This document shows positions 23,865 to 33,400 of a stretch of 58,935 nt of DNA, piece after piece. The position numbers were made by a program, and so were the translations under genes. Within the stretch, counting starts at the first letter, position 1. The number at the start of each line of letters is the position of its first letter. The notes below the pieces were generated by a model, which ran no database searches, was not told where the DNA came from, and was given only the letters and a program-made list of their open reading frames with translations. The stretch is from JBCFAY01 sp038562375. GTDB lineage: Bacteria > Bacillota > Clostridia > Christensenellales > CAG-138. The stretch spans positions 1 to 58,935 of the forward strand of contig JBCFAY010000021.1 in the NCBI GenBank assembly GCA_038562375.1, read 5' to 3'.

Positions 23865-24293
23865 GTGCTTTGGAAAGATAAATATGCCCTGGGCGTTTCG
23901 ATCATCGACGAACAGCACAAGGAGCTGTTTCGCCGGGTGGATTCGTTCATGCAGACATTGCGCTCGTCCGCCTCGTGGGAGGAAAAGGTGCAGCGCGTGA
24001 ACGAAACGCTGGAGTTTATGAAAGCTTATGTGGTGGAGCATTTCCGGGACGAAGAGGCGTACCAGGTGCGCATCGGCTATCCCGGACATCAGGCGCATAA
24101 GAAAATACATGCCGATATGGTGGATTACGTATTGCAGGTCTCCGGCGAATATGAGCGCAGCGGCTGCGATGAGCAGCTCATGCAGCAATTTGCCGGAAAG
24201 CTCCTCGCGTGGCTGATCAACCATGTGGCTGCGGAAGATCAGCACATCGCCGCATATGCCAAGGAAAAGGGGGTGGCCGGCAATGACTTCTAA
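23865..24293 (+). CDS. Bacteriohemerythrin
   Basis: A 142-residue four-helix protein that binds O2 or senses redox at a diiron site. Ligands are visible as His18 (E-Q-H-K-E-L-F), His59 and Glu63 (H-F-R-D-E-E), His78 and His82 (H-K-K-I-H), His120 and Asp125 (H-V-A-A-E-D). The start is a GTG at 23865 (M-L-W-K-D-K-Y-A-L-G) with GAAAGGA upstream; the nearby ATG is out of frame. It overlaps the CheX-like gene by 11 bases, so the two are co-translated. In anaerobes such proteins scavenge oxygen or steer taxis away from it. Confidence 0.92.
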   Translation: MLWKDKYALGVSIIDEQHKELFRRVDSFMQTLRSSASWEEKVQRVNETLEFMKAYVVEHFRDEEAYQVRIGYPGHQAHKKIHADMVDYVLQVSGEYERSGCDEQLMQQFAGKLLAWLINHVAAEDQHIAAYAKEKGVAGNDF

Positions 24294-24732
24294 GCTTTAT
24301 ACCCCGTTTTTTGAAGCGACGCGGAATGTATTCCAGCTTATGCTCGATTTGTCCGATATTAGCGACAGGCCTGCGGAAACCTTCGACCATGAGGATGCGC
24401 TCGATATTTCCATCGAAATCGTTGGGGATCTTGCCGGGGAGGTCATCTACCGGTTCCCCTGCGCCACATCCCTCACCATCGTAAATATCATGAGCGGCAT
24501 GGAGATCGCGGAAATCGATGACTTCGTCATCTCCGCAATGTCGGAAATATCAAATATCATCAGCGGCAATGTCCTCACCTTGCTTGCAGAGGATGAATTA
24601 AAGTGCGACATTCGCGCTCCGAAGCTGTGTCAGCCGGATGAAGGCAAAACGTATTCGATGCGCACGGCCTGCTGCATTTCCACCTCCGCGGGCGAAATTT
24701 GCCTCGATATACGGCTGAACCCGGTAAAGTAG
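24283..24732 (+). CDS. CheX/CheC-type chemotaxis phosphatase
   Basis: A 149-residue protein of the CheC/CheX/FliY phosphatase group. The active-site pattern E-x2-N is present as Glu88 and Asn91 (S-A-M-S-E-I-S-N-I-I-S-G-N). A single such helix is typical of CheX. It dephosphorylates CheY-P or a similar receiver protein. The start at 24283 lies inside the hemerythrin gene with GGGGGTGG upstream. Pairing with a hemerythrin suggests an oxygen-linked output, but no CheY or receptor is nearby. Confidence 0.85.
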   Translation: MTSKLYTPFFEATRNVFQLMLDLSDISDRPAETFDHEDALDISIEIVGDLAGEVIYRFPCATSLTIVNIMSGMEIAEIDDFVISAMSEISNIISGNVLTLLAEDELKCDIRAPKLCQPDEGKTYSMRTACCISTSAGEICLDIRLNPVK

Positions 24733-24749
24733 ATACTGCAAACAAAGAC

Positions 24750-24786
24750 GGCCATCCCTTTGACGAGGGATGGCCGTTCGTTGTTT
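24750..24786 (+). terminator. Terminator of hemerythrin-cheX
   Basis: A perfect stem GGCCATCCCT / AGGGATGGCC with a TTGACG loop is followed by a T-rich tail with TTTTT. Confidence 0.8.
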
Positions 24787-24809
24787 TTCATACGCGTCAG
24801 ACCGAACCA

Positions 24810-25202
24810 TCAATACAGGATATAGTACAGCGCATCGGGAAAGAGAATATGAAGGAGCACAAAGAAGAGGATGGCAAGAACCATACGCTTGTGCCAGGCA
24901 AACAGCGTTTTTTTCTTCAGCCGGAAGAATAGGATCCCGAGCGTCGCCGTCGCCGCGGTGGCCAGCCATACCAGGCTGCCGGTATGCAGCCTAAACGCGC
25001 CAAGCGCCAGATACCCGTGCACGAGCGCCAGTATGAGGATGAGTACGCCCAGCGGCTTATGAATCTGCCTGAGCCGCCGGATCACTTGGGCATATCCGCC
25101 GCCCTTGATGTGGAGCACATGCGTATTGAGCACGCGCAGCCAAAAAGGCGCGGTCATGACCGTAAACAGCCCGATATTCAGCCATCCAAGAAAAACATAC
25201 AT
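24810..25202 (-). CDS. Four-helix membrane protein, putative heme-b electron carrier
   Basis: A 130-residue integral membrane protein with four predicted helices (about 2-22, 46-68, 76-92, 103-125). Histidines sit inside or at the ends of helices: R-Q-I-H-K-P-L near 47, L-V-H-G-Y near 62, A-W-H-K-R near 104 and L-L-H-I-L near 118. This spacing fits a bis-histidine heme-b bundle like the DUF4405 or cytochrome b561 groups. The gene follows a cytochrome b5-like lipoprotein gene at 17 bases on the same strand, so it may pass electrons to it across the membrane. The heme assignment is inference. Confidence 0.6.
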   Translation of the reverse strand: MYVFLGWLNIGLFTVMTAPFWLRVLNTHVLHIKGGGYAQVIRRLRQIHKPLGVLILILALVHGYLALGAFRLHTGSLVWLATAATATLGILFFRLKKKTLFAWHKRMVLAILFFVLLHILFPDALYYILY

Positions 25203-25219
25203 CGCGGCGCCTGCCTTTC

Positions 25220-25573
25220 TCAGTCGGCCAGTTTGCCGACGACGGGAACGCTCTTTAACTTGGAAACCCCGTGCGGCGAGACATTCTTGATGGCGTCCGT
25301 CAGGTCGTTGCCGGCGGAAAAGCCGTTATGCTCGCCATCCTTCCATTGCGGAACGTTTGTCACATCGTATATTACGCCGTCCACGGCAATATAAGCCGGG
25401 TTGCCGTTTTTCCCATCGTATTGGGCCAGCTCCTCCGGCGTTAGAACCAAGCCCGCGCTATCGGTACTCGAAGGGGACGCAGTTGCGTCCGCGCTGCCGC
25501 CCGTGCCGCAGCCGCACAGGAAGCAGCCGACCGTCAAGAACATTAAAAAGATCAGTCCGTGCCTTTTCTTCAT
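25220..25573 (-). CDS. Cytochrome b5-like heme-binding lipoprotein
   Basis: A 117-residue surface lipoprotein. The signal peptide ends at L-C-G-C (Cys22). After a short Ser/Thr linker, residues 42-115 are a cytochrome b5-like heme or steroid binding domain: L-T-P-E-E-L-A-Q-Y-D-G, P-A-Y-I-A-V-D-G-V-I-Y-D-V-T, and H-N-G-F-S-A-G-N-D-L-T near 83-93. His83 and His102 (S-P-H-G-V) are candidate heme ligands. Small b5-like lipoproteins are common in Clostridia. AAGGAG lies 7 bases before the ATG at 25573. Confidence 0.82.
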   Translation of the reverse strand: MKKRHGLIFLMFLTVGCFLCGCGTGGSADATASPSSTDSAGLVLTPEELAQYDGKNGNPAYIAVDGVIYDVTNVPQWKDGEHNGFSAGNDLTDAIKNVSPHGVSKLKSVPVVGKLAD

Positions 25574-25911
25574 CCGTAGACTCCTTATATCATCAAACAT
25601 CTTTGCGCGCATCTCAGGTTTAGGCAAACTTTGGTTTTATAGGAACATTATTATACAGATGCGGATAAGATGCAAGCGCATTTCGCATCCGCTTGCCGAT
25701 TCAAACGCCGCTTCGGCAGGATTCCGGCGGTCGGCACAGCCTCGGATGCATAATTCCGAATCTCCCGTATCCACTGCTCCGCAGCCGCAGGGCGATGAAG
25801 CGGATTTCATTGTAGCGATACGCATGTAATGACATCGGATTATCTCAGTGCCGCATCAAAACAGATCGCCTTTTTTTACGGGTTTTAGCGATTATGCGGT
25901 ATGCCTGACGA

Positions 25912-26208
25912 TCACATATCGAGGTTCTTCCGATTGGGATTCCTCGGAAACCAGCCTTTTTCCACCCGTTGCTTCTGCTCTTTCAATTCCCGGATAGACC
26001 ATAAAAGCACGCATCCGAGCACCCCGAAGAGAATTGTTAGAAACGTATCGGCAACAAAAAGCGAAGCCGTTAGGGCTGCAATTCCCAAAACAAGAAAGAC
26101 GGGCCACACCCGATCGGAAAAATAGTATTCGCATTTCACTACGATCGGATGAAAAACGCCGATGATGATAAATACCGTGACCCCCATTGCGATCCCCAGA
26201 AAATTCAT
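25912..26208 (-). CDS. DUF4491 membrane protein
   Basis: A 98-residue protein with three membrane helices (about 2-22, 33-51, 54-71). It begins M-N-F-L-G-I and has I-I-G-V-F-H-P-I-V-V-K-C-E-Y-Y-F near 15-30, then a charged ending with E-K-G-W-F-P-R-N-P. These are the hallmarks of DUF4491, a family common in Clostridia and Bacteroidetes without known function. GGGGGTATGAT precedes the ATG. Confidence 0.85.
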   Translation of the reverse strand: MNFLGIAMGVTVFIIIGVFHPIVVKCEYYFSDRVWPVFLVLGIAALTASLFVADTFLTILFGVLGCVLLWSIRELKEQKQRVEKGWFPRNPNRKNLDM

Positions 26209-26719
26209 ATCATACCCCCATTTTTTATAATGATGACGTGTACGCTCATATCTCGTATAATATAATTTTTCTTCTTTACTTCAATTACTTATACGGGCAG
26301 GCCCGTCCATGCTGTCTAGCGCAATGAAACATCGGGGTTTATCTTTTAGCACCTAATTCCTTAATTGTCGCCAGCCATGGTAAAGCAAGATATCATACAA
26401 GGTGCTGAAGGCTCAAGATTTTTATCTTTGCCTTGCATTCCTATTGCGCACTTCACATGCTTTCAGGAAACAAAACCATGCCGCCAAAATCCAATATGTC
26501 CTTTGGCGGTAAACGTGTATTATTATTCGCAGGTTTCCGCGCTCGTAAAACAGCTTTTTGCGGATAAAGGCTTTTTCAAAATGTCTTTGTTATTTCCAGT
26601 AATTATTGGCATGAATGTAATTTCACACATATCTGTGTTGCGTACCACACTAAGCAAGTGCCGGTTTTTAATATTGTATCAATTTGAATAAACCAAATCA
26701 AATTTAGTAAATTAATAAA
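26209..26719. other. AT-rich intergenic stretch, no gene supported
   Basis: About 510 bases, clearly richer in A and T than the neighbourhood. No frame has a ribosome binding site or a recognisable motif. It separates DUF4491 from the membrane protein at 26720, which shares the low GC. Confidence 0.5.
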
Positions 26720-27589
26720 ATGAGTAATTCTTTCTTTACCAATACTATTTGGTATATTGCGCTTGCCGCAACCAGTGCCGCAGCGCTTACAACAATTTTT
26801 ATTAAGACCCCGGAGCGCAAAAAAATGTTTGCGTTTTGGTTTGCCGTGCTGGGCTTTACATATGTTCTTGAAGTGTCTTTGCTGCTGCTTTTTAACGCGT
26901 ATACGTATTATCCGATGATAACACCGGATGATCCGTTTTTTGATGCGGTGTTCGGCAATATTTTCTCCCAGGTCTCCGTCTCGTCCAGCGCTGTGCTGGT
27001 CTGTGTGATAGGCCTTTCCAACTGGTGGCTGGCCGGTTTTTCTGCGGCATATTTTCTGATCGATATGCTTTTTGTGCAGCTTGGCATCTATGAACACTTC
27101 TGGTATAGGTCTGTGTTTTCGCTGGGTGGCTTCTTCATCTACGGCCTGATCGTAAAATACTGGTATAATAAGGTATTCAGCGGCCCACGAAAATGGATTA
27201 ACTACCCAACGTTATTTTTAAGCGCATTTGCCATCACCGGCAACCTTATGGGTACAGTCCTCAAACTGCTGGATCTCAGGGTGTTTCAGTCGGCCTTTTA
27301 TCCTGACCCATCAAGAAACCATACCGCAACGGCTCTCATTTACGTCTCTCTTATGATCGTCATCATGATGGCGCTTCTAAAATGGGGGCCGCCATGGTGG
27401 CAGAGGCTATTCGTGTTTTTGCTGCTTCTGGTTTGCCAGTTTGGCCTGCTTCAGTCAGGTGTGATGGCAGTCATGCCGGGCTGGGAGATCATCATTATAT
27501 TGTTCGATCTGGCCGCATTTTACGGCTGGACGGTCAATATGGACAGATGTCTGCAAAGCGGGATAAAATCACCTCTGCCGCCCCGTTGA
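26720..27589 (+). CDS. Polytopic membrane protein of unknown function
   Basis: A 289-residue protein with about eight predicted membrane helices and many aromatic residues. It resembles the loosely defined CBO0543-type membrane proteins of spore-forming Firmicutes, but I am not certain. The ATG at 26720 has no ribosome binding site, and the preceding bases are AT-rich. Base composition and codon use differ from the flanking housekeeping genes, which suggests acquisition by transfer. A weak hairpin with a T-tract follows the stop. Confidence 0.6.
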   Translation: MSNSFFTNTIWYIALAATSAAALTTIFIKTPERKKMFAFWFAVLGFTYVLEVSLLLLFNAYTYYPMITPDDPFFDAVFGNIFSQVSVSSSAVLVCVIGLSNWWLAGFSAAYFLIDMLFVQLGIYEHFWYRSVFSLGGFFIYGLIVKYWYNKVFSGPRKWINYPTLFLSAFAITGNLMGTVLKLLDLRVFQSAFYPDPSRNHTATALIYVSLMIVIMMALLKWGPPWWQRLFVFLLLLVCQFGLLQSGVMAVMPGWEIIIILFDLAAFYGWTVNMDRCLQSGIKSPLPPR

Positions 27590-27590
27590 A

Positions 27591-27617
27591 CAGCCTGCGC
27601 AGCCGGCTCTTTTTTTG
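27591..27617 (+). terminator. Possible terminator after the membrane protein gene
   Basis: A short AGCC / GGCT stem directly after the stop is followed by CTTTTTTT. The stem is weak. Confidence 0.4.
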
Positions 27618-27746
27618 GAGTACACTAACATCAGATGCGCTGGAAGGTGATGTATTTCCGCACTTTCAAACCCTCGTATCATTTTCTACACATCGGATTT
27701 TACTCTCAAACTTGGAGATCCTTAATTTCAAGCCTTTTTCACACAT

Positions 27747-29111
27747 TCACTCTTTTACCCTTAACATCAATACCACGCTCTCCACATGCGCGCTGTGCGC
27801 GAACATGTCCACCGGTTGCACGGTTTGGAGCGCATACCCGTATTCGCCGAGGAGTTTCGCGTCGCGCGCGAGCGAGGCGGGGTTGCAGGAAACGTAGACT
27901 ACACGCGGCGCGCCCGACGCCGCGATCGCCCGAATCGCCTCCGTCTCCGCGCCCTTCCTCGGCGGATCGAGCACGATCACGTCCGGGCGAAGGCCCTCTT
28001 CGACGAGCCGCGGCAACTCCTCCTCCGCAGCCGCGCAGAGGAACCGCGCGTTTTGGATGTTGTTTAAAAGCGCATTGGCGTTCGCATCCGCGATCGCCTC
28101 GGGCACGGATTCGATGCCGATCACGCTCTCGGCTTTTTGCGCCAGAGCGAGCGAGATGGAACCGATGCCGCAATAGAGATCGACCACAAGTTCCCTCCCC
28201 GTCAGCGCGGCAAGCTCGATCGCCTTTTCATAAAGGCGCTCCGTCTGTTCCGGATTCACTTGGAGGAAGGACGCGGCGCTGACCTCCAAGCGGATGCCGA
28301 GCAGCTCGTCCGTCAGTTTTTCCCTCCCCCATACCAAGCGGAACGAATCCCCGAATATCACGTTGGTGCGCTTGGGATTGAGGTTGTGCACGATGGATTT
28401 TAGGTTTAAAACGCGCTGTGTGAGCTTTTGAACAAGTTCCGCTTCCTTTATGAGTCTGCCAGCGGTCACCACCGCAGCCATGACGTCCCCCGCGCGCGTC
28501 GTGCGCACCACGGCGTGCCGGAGGCTGCCCCTCCCGGTCTCCTCATCGTACGCCGCAATGCCCTGCTCGTTCGCCCAATCGGCGATCGCAAGCACGGCCT
28601 CCATGATCGCGGGCTGCTCGATATCGCAGCGCTCAAGCGGGATCAGGCGATGGCTGCGCGGCGCGAAAAAGCCCGCCTGTACGCATCCGTCCACCGATGC
28701 GAACGGGAAAGCGCCCTTGTTGCGGTACTCCCAAGGGTCCGCCATGCCGATGACCGGCAGCACGTCGATGCCTGTAAAGCCGCCGATGCGCTCGAGCGCG
28801 TCGCGGACGACGGCGCGCTTTGATTGAAGCTGCGCGGCGTAATCAAGGTGCTGAAGCGAACATCCGCCGCATTTCCCGAATGCTGTGCAGCGCGGCTCGA
28901 CGCGTTCCTTCGCTGGCATAAGCACGTGAAGGAGCTTTCCCACCGCATAGCTCGACGTTGCCTTGATGATGAGCGCCAGCACGCGCTCGCCGGGGAGCGC
29001 ACCCGCGACGAATACCGCATAGCCTTCGACGCGGCCGATGCCCTGGCCTTCGGATGCGAGGGCGGATATCTCAAGCTCGACCTGCTGATTTTTTGTTACG
29101 GGAGGATTCAT
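27747..29111 (-). CDS. rlmD: 23S rRNA (uracil-C5)-methyltransferase, RlmD/RlmCD type
   Basis: A 454-residue SAM-dependent RNA methyltransferase of the TrmA/RumA family. An N-terminal TRAM domain (about 1-65) is followed by an iron-sulfur cysteine motif C-T-A-F-G-K-C-G-G-C near 78-87. The Rossmann methyltransferase domain has D-L-Y-C-G-I-G-S-I near 310, and the catalytic cysteine is in V-S-C-N-P-A-S-L near 415. Firmicutes homologues methylate U747 and U1939 of 23S rRNA; which one cannot be read here. The ATG at 29111 has AAGGAG 5 bases upstream. Confidence 0.92.
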   Translation of the reverse strand: MNPPVTKNQQVELEISALASEGQGIGRVEGYAVFVAGALPGERVLALIIKATSSYAVGKLLHVLMPAKERVEPRCTAFGKCGGCSLQHLDYAAQLQSKRAVVRDALERIGGFTGIDVLPVIGMADPWEYRNKGAFPFASVDGCVQAGFFAPRSHRLIPLERCDIEQPAIMEAVLAIADWANEQGIAAYDEETGRGSLRHAVVRTTRAGDVMAAVVTAGRLIKEAELVQKLTQRVLNLKSIVHNLNPKRTNVIFGDSFRLVWGREKLTDELLGIRLEVSAASFLQVNPEQTERLYEKAIELAALTGRELVVDLYCGIGSISLALAQKAESVIGIESVPEAIADANANALLNNIQNARFLCAAAEEELPRLVEEGLRPDVIVLDPPRKGAETEAIRAIAASGAPRVVYVSCNPASLARDAKLLGEYGYALQTVQPVDMFAHSAHVESVVLMLRVKE

Positions 29112-29186
29112 GGCGCTCCTTGTGAAACGATCAAAATAGTAAGGCGGCGTCCGTCCGTTGCGCACGCCGCTCTCGTTCGGTTAAAA

Positions 29187-30149
29187 CTAAAACTTCGCCA
29201 GCACGCCGTTGAGATCATACAGATCCTTATCGATGATATCCTTGGCCATAACGGCTTCCTCGATGCTCACATCGATAATGTGATTGTCCTTGATCCCCAC
29301 CGCCCGGCAGCCCTTGCCTTCATAGAGCAGCTGCACCGCCCGCGCGCCCATGCGCGCCGCGTTGATGCGGTCGAACGCCGACGGGTTGCCGCCGCGCTGG
29401 ATATAACCGAGCACCACCGCCCTGCTTTCCACCGTGGTGTGCTCATTGATATAGGCCGCAAGGTCCGCCGCTTTACCCGCGCCTTCGGCGATCAGCACGA
29501 TGCTCGTGAGCTTGCCGCGCAGCTGATAATCCGCGAGCTGGCAGGCGACGTCGTCCCACGGCACCGGGCACTCGGGGACGAGTATGATATCGGCCGCGCC
29601 CGCCGTTCCGGCCCACAGCGCGATATCCCCGCACGCGCGGCCCATCACCTCGATGATGCCGACGCGGTCATGCGAGCGCATCGTGTCGCGCAGCTTATAG
29701 ATTTCCGTCATCACGTTGTTGATGGCCGTGTCGAACCCGATCGTAAAATCCGTGTAGCCCATATCGTTGTCGATCGTGCCCGGGAGTCCGATCCCGCGCA
29801 CGCCCGCATCGCAAAGGTCCTTCAGCCCGCGGAAGCTCCCGTCGCCGCCGATGACGATCAATCCCTCCATGCCGTAGGCCTTAAGGACGCGAAGGGCTTT
29901 TGCCTGCCCCTCCTCTGCCTTAAACTCCTCGGAACGAGCGGTGCGCAGTATCGTGCCGCCCTTATGCATCGTGTTTTCGACATCCTCCGGCTCGATCTCG
30001 CGCACGCGCCCCTCGATCAGCCCTTTAAAACCATGGTAGATCCCCATCACGGAATAGCCGTACCCGACCCCCGCCTTATACACCGCGCGGATCGCGGCAT
30101 TCATGCCAGGGGTATCGCCCCCGCTGGTCAAAACGCCGATTCTTCTCAT
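29187..30149 (-). CDS. pfkA: 6-phosphofructokinase (ATP type)
   Basis: A 320-residue glycolytic enzyme that phosphorylates fructose 6-phosphate. It starts with I-G-V-L-T-S-G-G-D-T-P-G-M-N-A-A and has the ATP motif G-G-D-G-S-F near 103, the catalytic T-I-D-N-D-M near 126 and M-G-R-A-C-G-D near 170. The Gly-Gly-Asp-Gly pattern indicates ATP, not pyrophosphate, as donor. It is the last gene of a group with dnaE and a small conserved protein, an arrangement seen in other Clostridia. The AGGAG is unusually far (14 bases) from the ATG. Confidence 0.96.
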   Translation of the reverse strand: MRRIGVLTSGGDTPGMNAAIRAVYKAGVGYGYSVMGIYHGFKGLIEGRVREIEPEDVENTMHKGGTILRTARSEEFKAEEGQAKALRVLKAYGMEGLIVIGGDGSFRGLKDLCDAGVRGIGLPGTIDNDMGYTDFTIGFDTAINNVMTEIYKLRDTMRSHDRVGIIEVMGRACGDIALWAGTAGAADIILVPECPVPWDDVACQLADYQLRGKLTSIVLIAEGAGKAADLAAYINEHTTVESRAVVLGYIQRGGNPSAFDRINAARMGARAVQLLYEGKGCRAVGIKDNHIIDVSIEEAVMAKDIIDKDLYDLNGVLAKF

Positions 30150-30170
30150 AAATATTTGCGTGTCTCCTAT

Positions 30171-30365
30171 CTATATCCCAAGTTTCATGATGATCTCGCG
30201 CGCGAACTCGCTTTCGCTCTTGAGCACCATAATTTCAAAATACTCCTCCAGCCCGCGCTGGCCGTGCAGCGCGGCGGAGCGAGCCATCAGCCCTTCCTTT
30301 TCGAGCTGTTGCAGGATGTAATCCGCTTTTTGCCTGCCTTTTGCGATATATACAACCAGCCACAT
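30171..30365 (-). CDS. Conserved small protein between dnaE and pfkA
   Basis: A 64-residue soluble protein starting M-W-L-V-V-Y-I-A and ending with a helix F-E-I-M-V-L-K-S-E-S-E-F-A. I know this type of short protein from the same position in other Clostridia; it has a ferredoxin-like (DUF2007-like) look. No function is established. AGGAGG lies 5 bases before the ATG. Gaps to dnaE (46 bases) and pfkA (21 bases) suggest one operon. Confidence 0.7.
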   Translation of the reverse strand: MWLVVYIAKGRQKADYILQQLEKEGLMARSAALHGQRGLEEYFEIMVLKSESEFAREIIMKLGI

Positions 30366-30411
30366 ATCAGCCTCCTGACTATAACCAAACGATTTTAAGA
30401 CGGTTCGCGTC

Positions 30412-33400
30412 CTACTTAGGCGCGGCCGCCGCCGTAAGCTTCACATTCCCGCTCCCGCAGCAGGACTTCATCGCGTCCATGCAGTCCGCCGAAGCGTTGA
30501 TATAGAGCTCCTTAGGCGCCGCTTTCTTGCTGTTTTGCGCCGCGTCGCACAATATCACGGGGATATCGCCGGGGTAACGCCGGAGGATATCCTTAAGCTC
30601 CGTAAGGCGCGAGCGGTTGCGCTCGTCGAGCTTGATATAGACCTTCTGCTTCAGCGCGGTTTTTTCGAGCGGGACCACTTCGTCGACCAGAATCGAGGCG
30701 TCCTGATCCTCCCTTAAGCTCAGCTTGCCGGAGACGCAGACCGCGCTGTCGATCGAGACGATGTGAGAATACTTCTGCAGCACGCTCGGGAAAAGCAGAA
30801 GTTCGATGCTGCCGCTCATATCCTCCAGCGTCGCGTAAGCCATCAATCCGTTCCCGGATTTTACGGGTTTGGTCTTAACCGCCGTGACGATGCCGCCGAG
30901 CATCACGCGCTCCCCGTCCTTGGGCCCCTGCGCTGAGTGTTCCTGGCCCTCAATATCCGATATCCGGACGGCGAGCTTATCGAGCGTGTCCTGGTAACGC
31001 GAGAGCGGATGTCCGCTCAGATAGATGCCCGTCGCCTCCTTCTCCATGGAAAGCAGCGCTTCCTGCCGGTACTCTTCGATCAACGGCAGAGGGATCGACA
31101 TGGATTCCGGCGCGGATTCGCCCGCGATATCAAAGAGCGACAGCTGCCCCTGATCGCGCTTTTTGCGATCGACTGCGGAAGCGTCCATCGCGCGCTCGTA
31201 CACCGCCATGAGCGCGGAGCGCCTGACACCCATCGCGTCGAAGCAACCGGCCTTGATCAAGCCTTCGAGCATACGCTTATTGAGCACCTCGACGCGCCTC
31301 AAAAAGTCGAAGAAATCCACATACCGACCGTTGCGGTTGCGCTCGCCGACGATCGACTGCGCCGCGCTTTCGCCGACGTTGCGGATCCCCGCGAGGCCGA
31401 AGCGCATCGCATTGCCTTCGACGGTAAAGCGCGCGCCGCTGAAGTTGATATCCGGCGGAAGCACCTTGACGGAGTGCTTGCCGCAGCTATAAATATATTC
31501 GGCGACCTTGTCCGCGTTGCCGACGAAGCTGTTGATCAGCGCCGTCATGAACTCCACCGGGTAGTGGAGCTTCAGATACGCCGTCCGGTAGGCGAGCACG
31601 GCATATGCCGCCGCGTGCGACTTATTGAAGGCGTAGGAGGCGAAGTCCATCATTTCGTCGAAGATCTTGTTCGCCACGGAAGCGCTTACGCCGTTGCGAA
31701 CCGCGCCCGCGACCACGATCTCGCCGTTTTCCACGATGCCGTTGACGAAGTACTCGCGTTCCTTCGCCATGACGTCCTGCTTCTTCTTGGACATCGCGCG
31801 GCGCACAAGGTCGCTCCTGCCGAGCGAATACCCTGCGAGGTCGCGGACGATCTGCATCACCTGCTCCTGGTAGACCATGCAGCCGTACGTCGTCGAGAGG
31901 ATCGGCCGCAGGAGCTCGTGGCGGTACTCGATGGCGCGCGGGTTGTTTTTGCCCGCGATGTAGCGCGGGATCTGCTCCATCGGCCCGGGGCGGAACAAAG
32001 AGATGCCCGCGATGACGTCCTCGAAGCAATCCGGCTTGAGCTGCGTCAAAAACTGGCGCATCCCCGCGGATTCCAACTGGAAGACCCCGTCGGTATCGCC
32101 GCGGCTGATCATGCGGTACGCCTCGGGATCGTCGAACTCCATGCGCGAAAAATCGATCTCGGGCCCGCCGCCTTCCCGGATGAAGGTGAGCGCATCGCGG
32201 ATCACCGTCAGCGTCCGGAGGCCCAAGAAATCCATTTTGAGAAGCCCAAGCTCCTCGAGCGTTCCCATTGGGAACTGGGTGGTGACCGACTCGTCGTTCT
32301 TCTGCAGAGGCACGAATTCCACGACCGGCGCGGCGGAGATCACCACGCCCGCGGCGTGCGTCGAGGCATGCCTTGGAAGCCCCTCGATCTTGAGCGCGAG
32401 GTCGAGAAGCTTTTTCACCGGCTCGTCCTGCGTATACAGCCCTTTGAGCTCCGGCGAATAGTCGATGGCCTCGCTCAGGGAGATGTTCAGGATATTGGGC
32501 ACGAGCTTCGCGATGCGGTCGACGTCGCCGTAGGGCATGCGCAGCACCCTGCCCACGTCGCGTATGGCGGCCTTTGCGGCCATCGTGCCGAAGGTGATGA
32601 TCTGCGCCACATGGTCGGCGCCGTATTTTTCCACGACGTAATCGATCACCTGCTGGCGCCGTTCGAAGCAGAAATCCACGTCGAAATCCGGCATGGAGAT
32701 GCGATCCGGGTTCAAAAACCGCTCGAAGATCAGGTTGTATTTGATCGGGTCGACGTCCGTGATATCGAGGCAATACGCGGCGAGGCTTCCCGCGCCGCTT
32801 CCCCTTCCCGGGCCGACCTCGATCGAGTGGGTCTTCGCAAAATGGATGAAGTCCCATACGATCAAAAAATAATCGACAAAACCCATCCGCTCGATGACGC
32901 CGAGCTCATACTCCAAGCGTTTTCTGCATTCTTCGTCCGCGCCGGGCATCTTCTTTTCAAGCCCCTGCACGCACAGTTCCCTGAGGTATTCGGCATTTGG
33001 TTTGCCGTCCGGCGCGGTAAAGCCGGGCAGATGCCTTTCGCCGAACGCGAGCGTAAGATCGCACTTGTCCGCGATCTGCGCGCTCGCAGCGAGAGCTTCG
33101 GGAACGTCGGCGAGCGCATCGGTCATCTCGGCGGCGGATTTAAGGTAGTATTCCTCGCCCTCCATCCGCATGCGGTCCTCTTCGTCCATGAACCGGTTTG
33201 TCTGGATGCAAAGCAGCGCGTCCTGGGCTTTGGCATCCCCTCTTTCGACGTAGTGAACGTCGTTGGTCGCGACCGTAGCGATCCCAAGCTCCCGGGCGAG
33301 CGCGATGAGCTTTGGAAGCACCTGCTGCTGTTCCTTTAGCCCATGGTTCTGCAATTCGATATAAAAATCGTCCCCAAACGCGCCCTTGAGCCTTCTCGCG

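Noticed and set aside
30937..33339. 800-codon plus-strand open frame
   Set aside because: It lies antisense to dnaE, whose motifs are unmistakable; the composition is that of a codon shadow.
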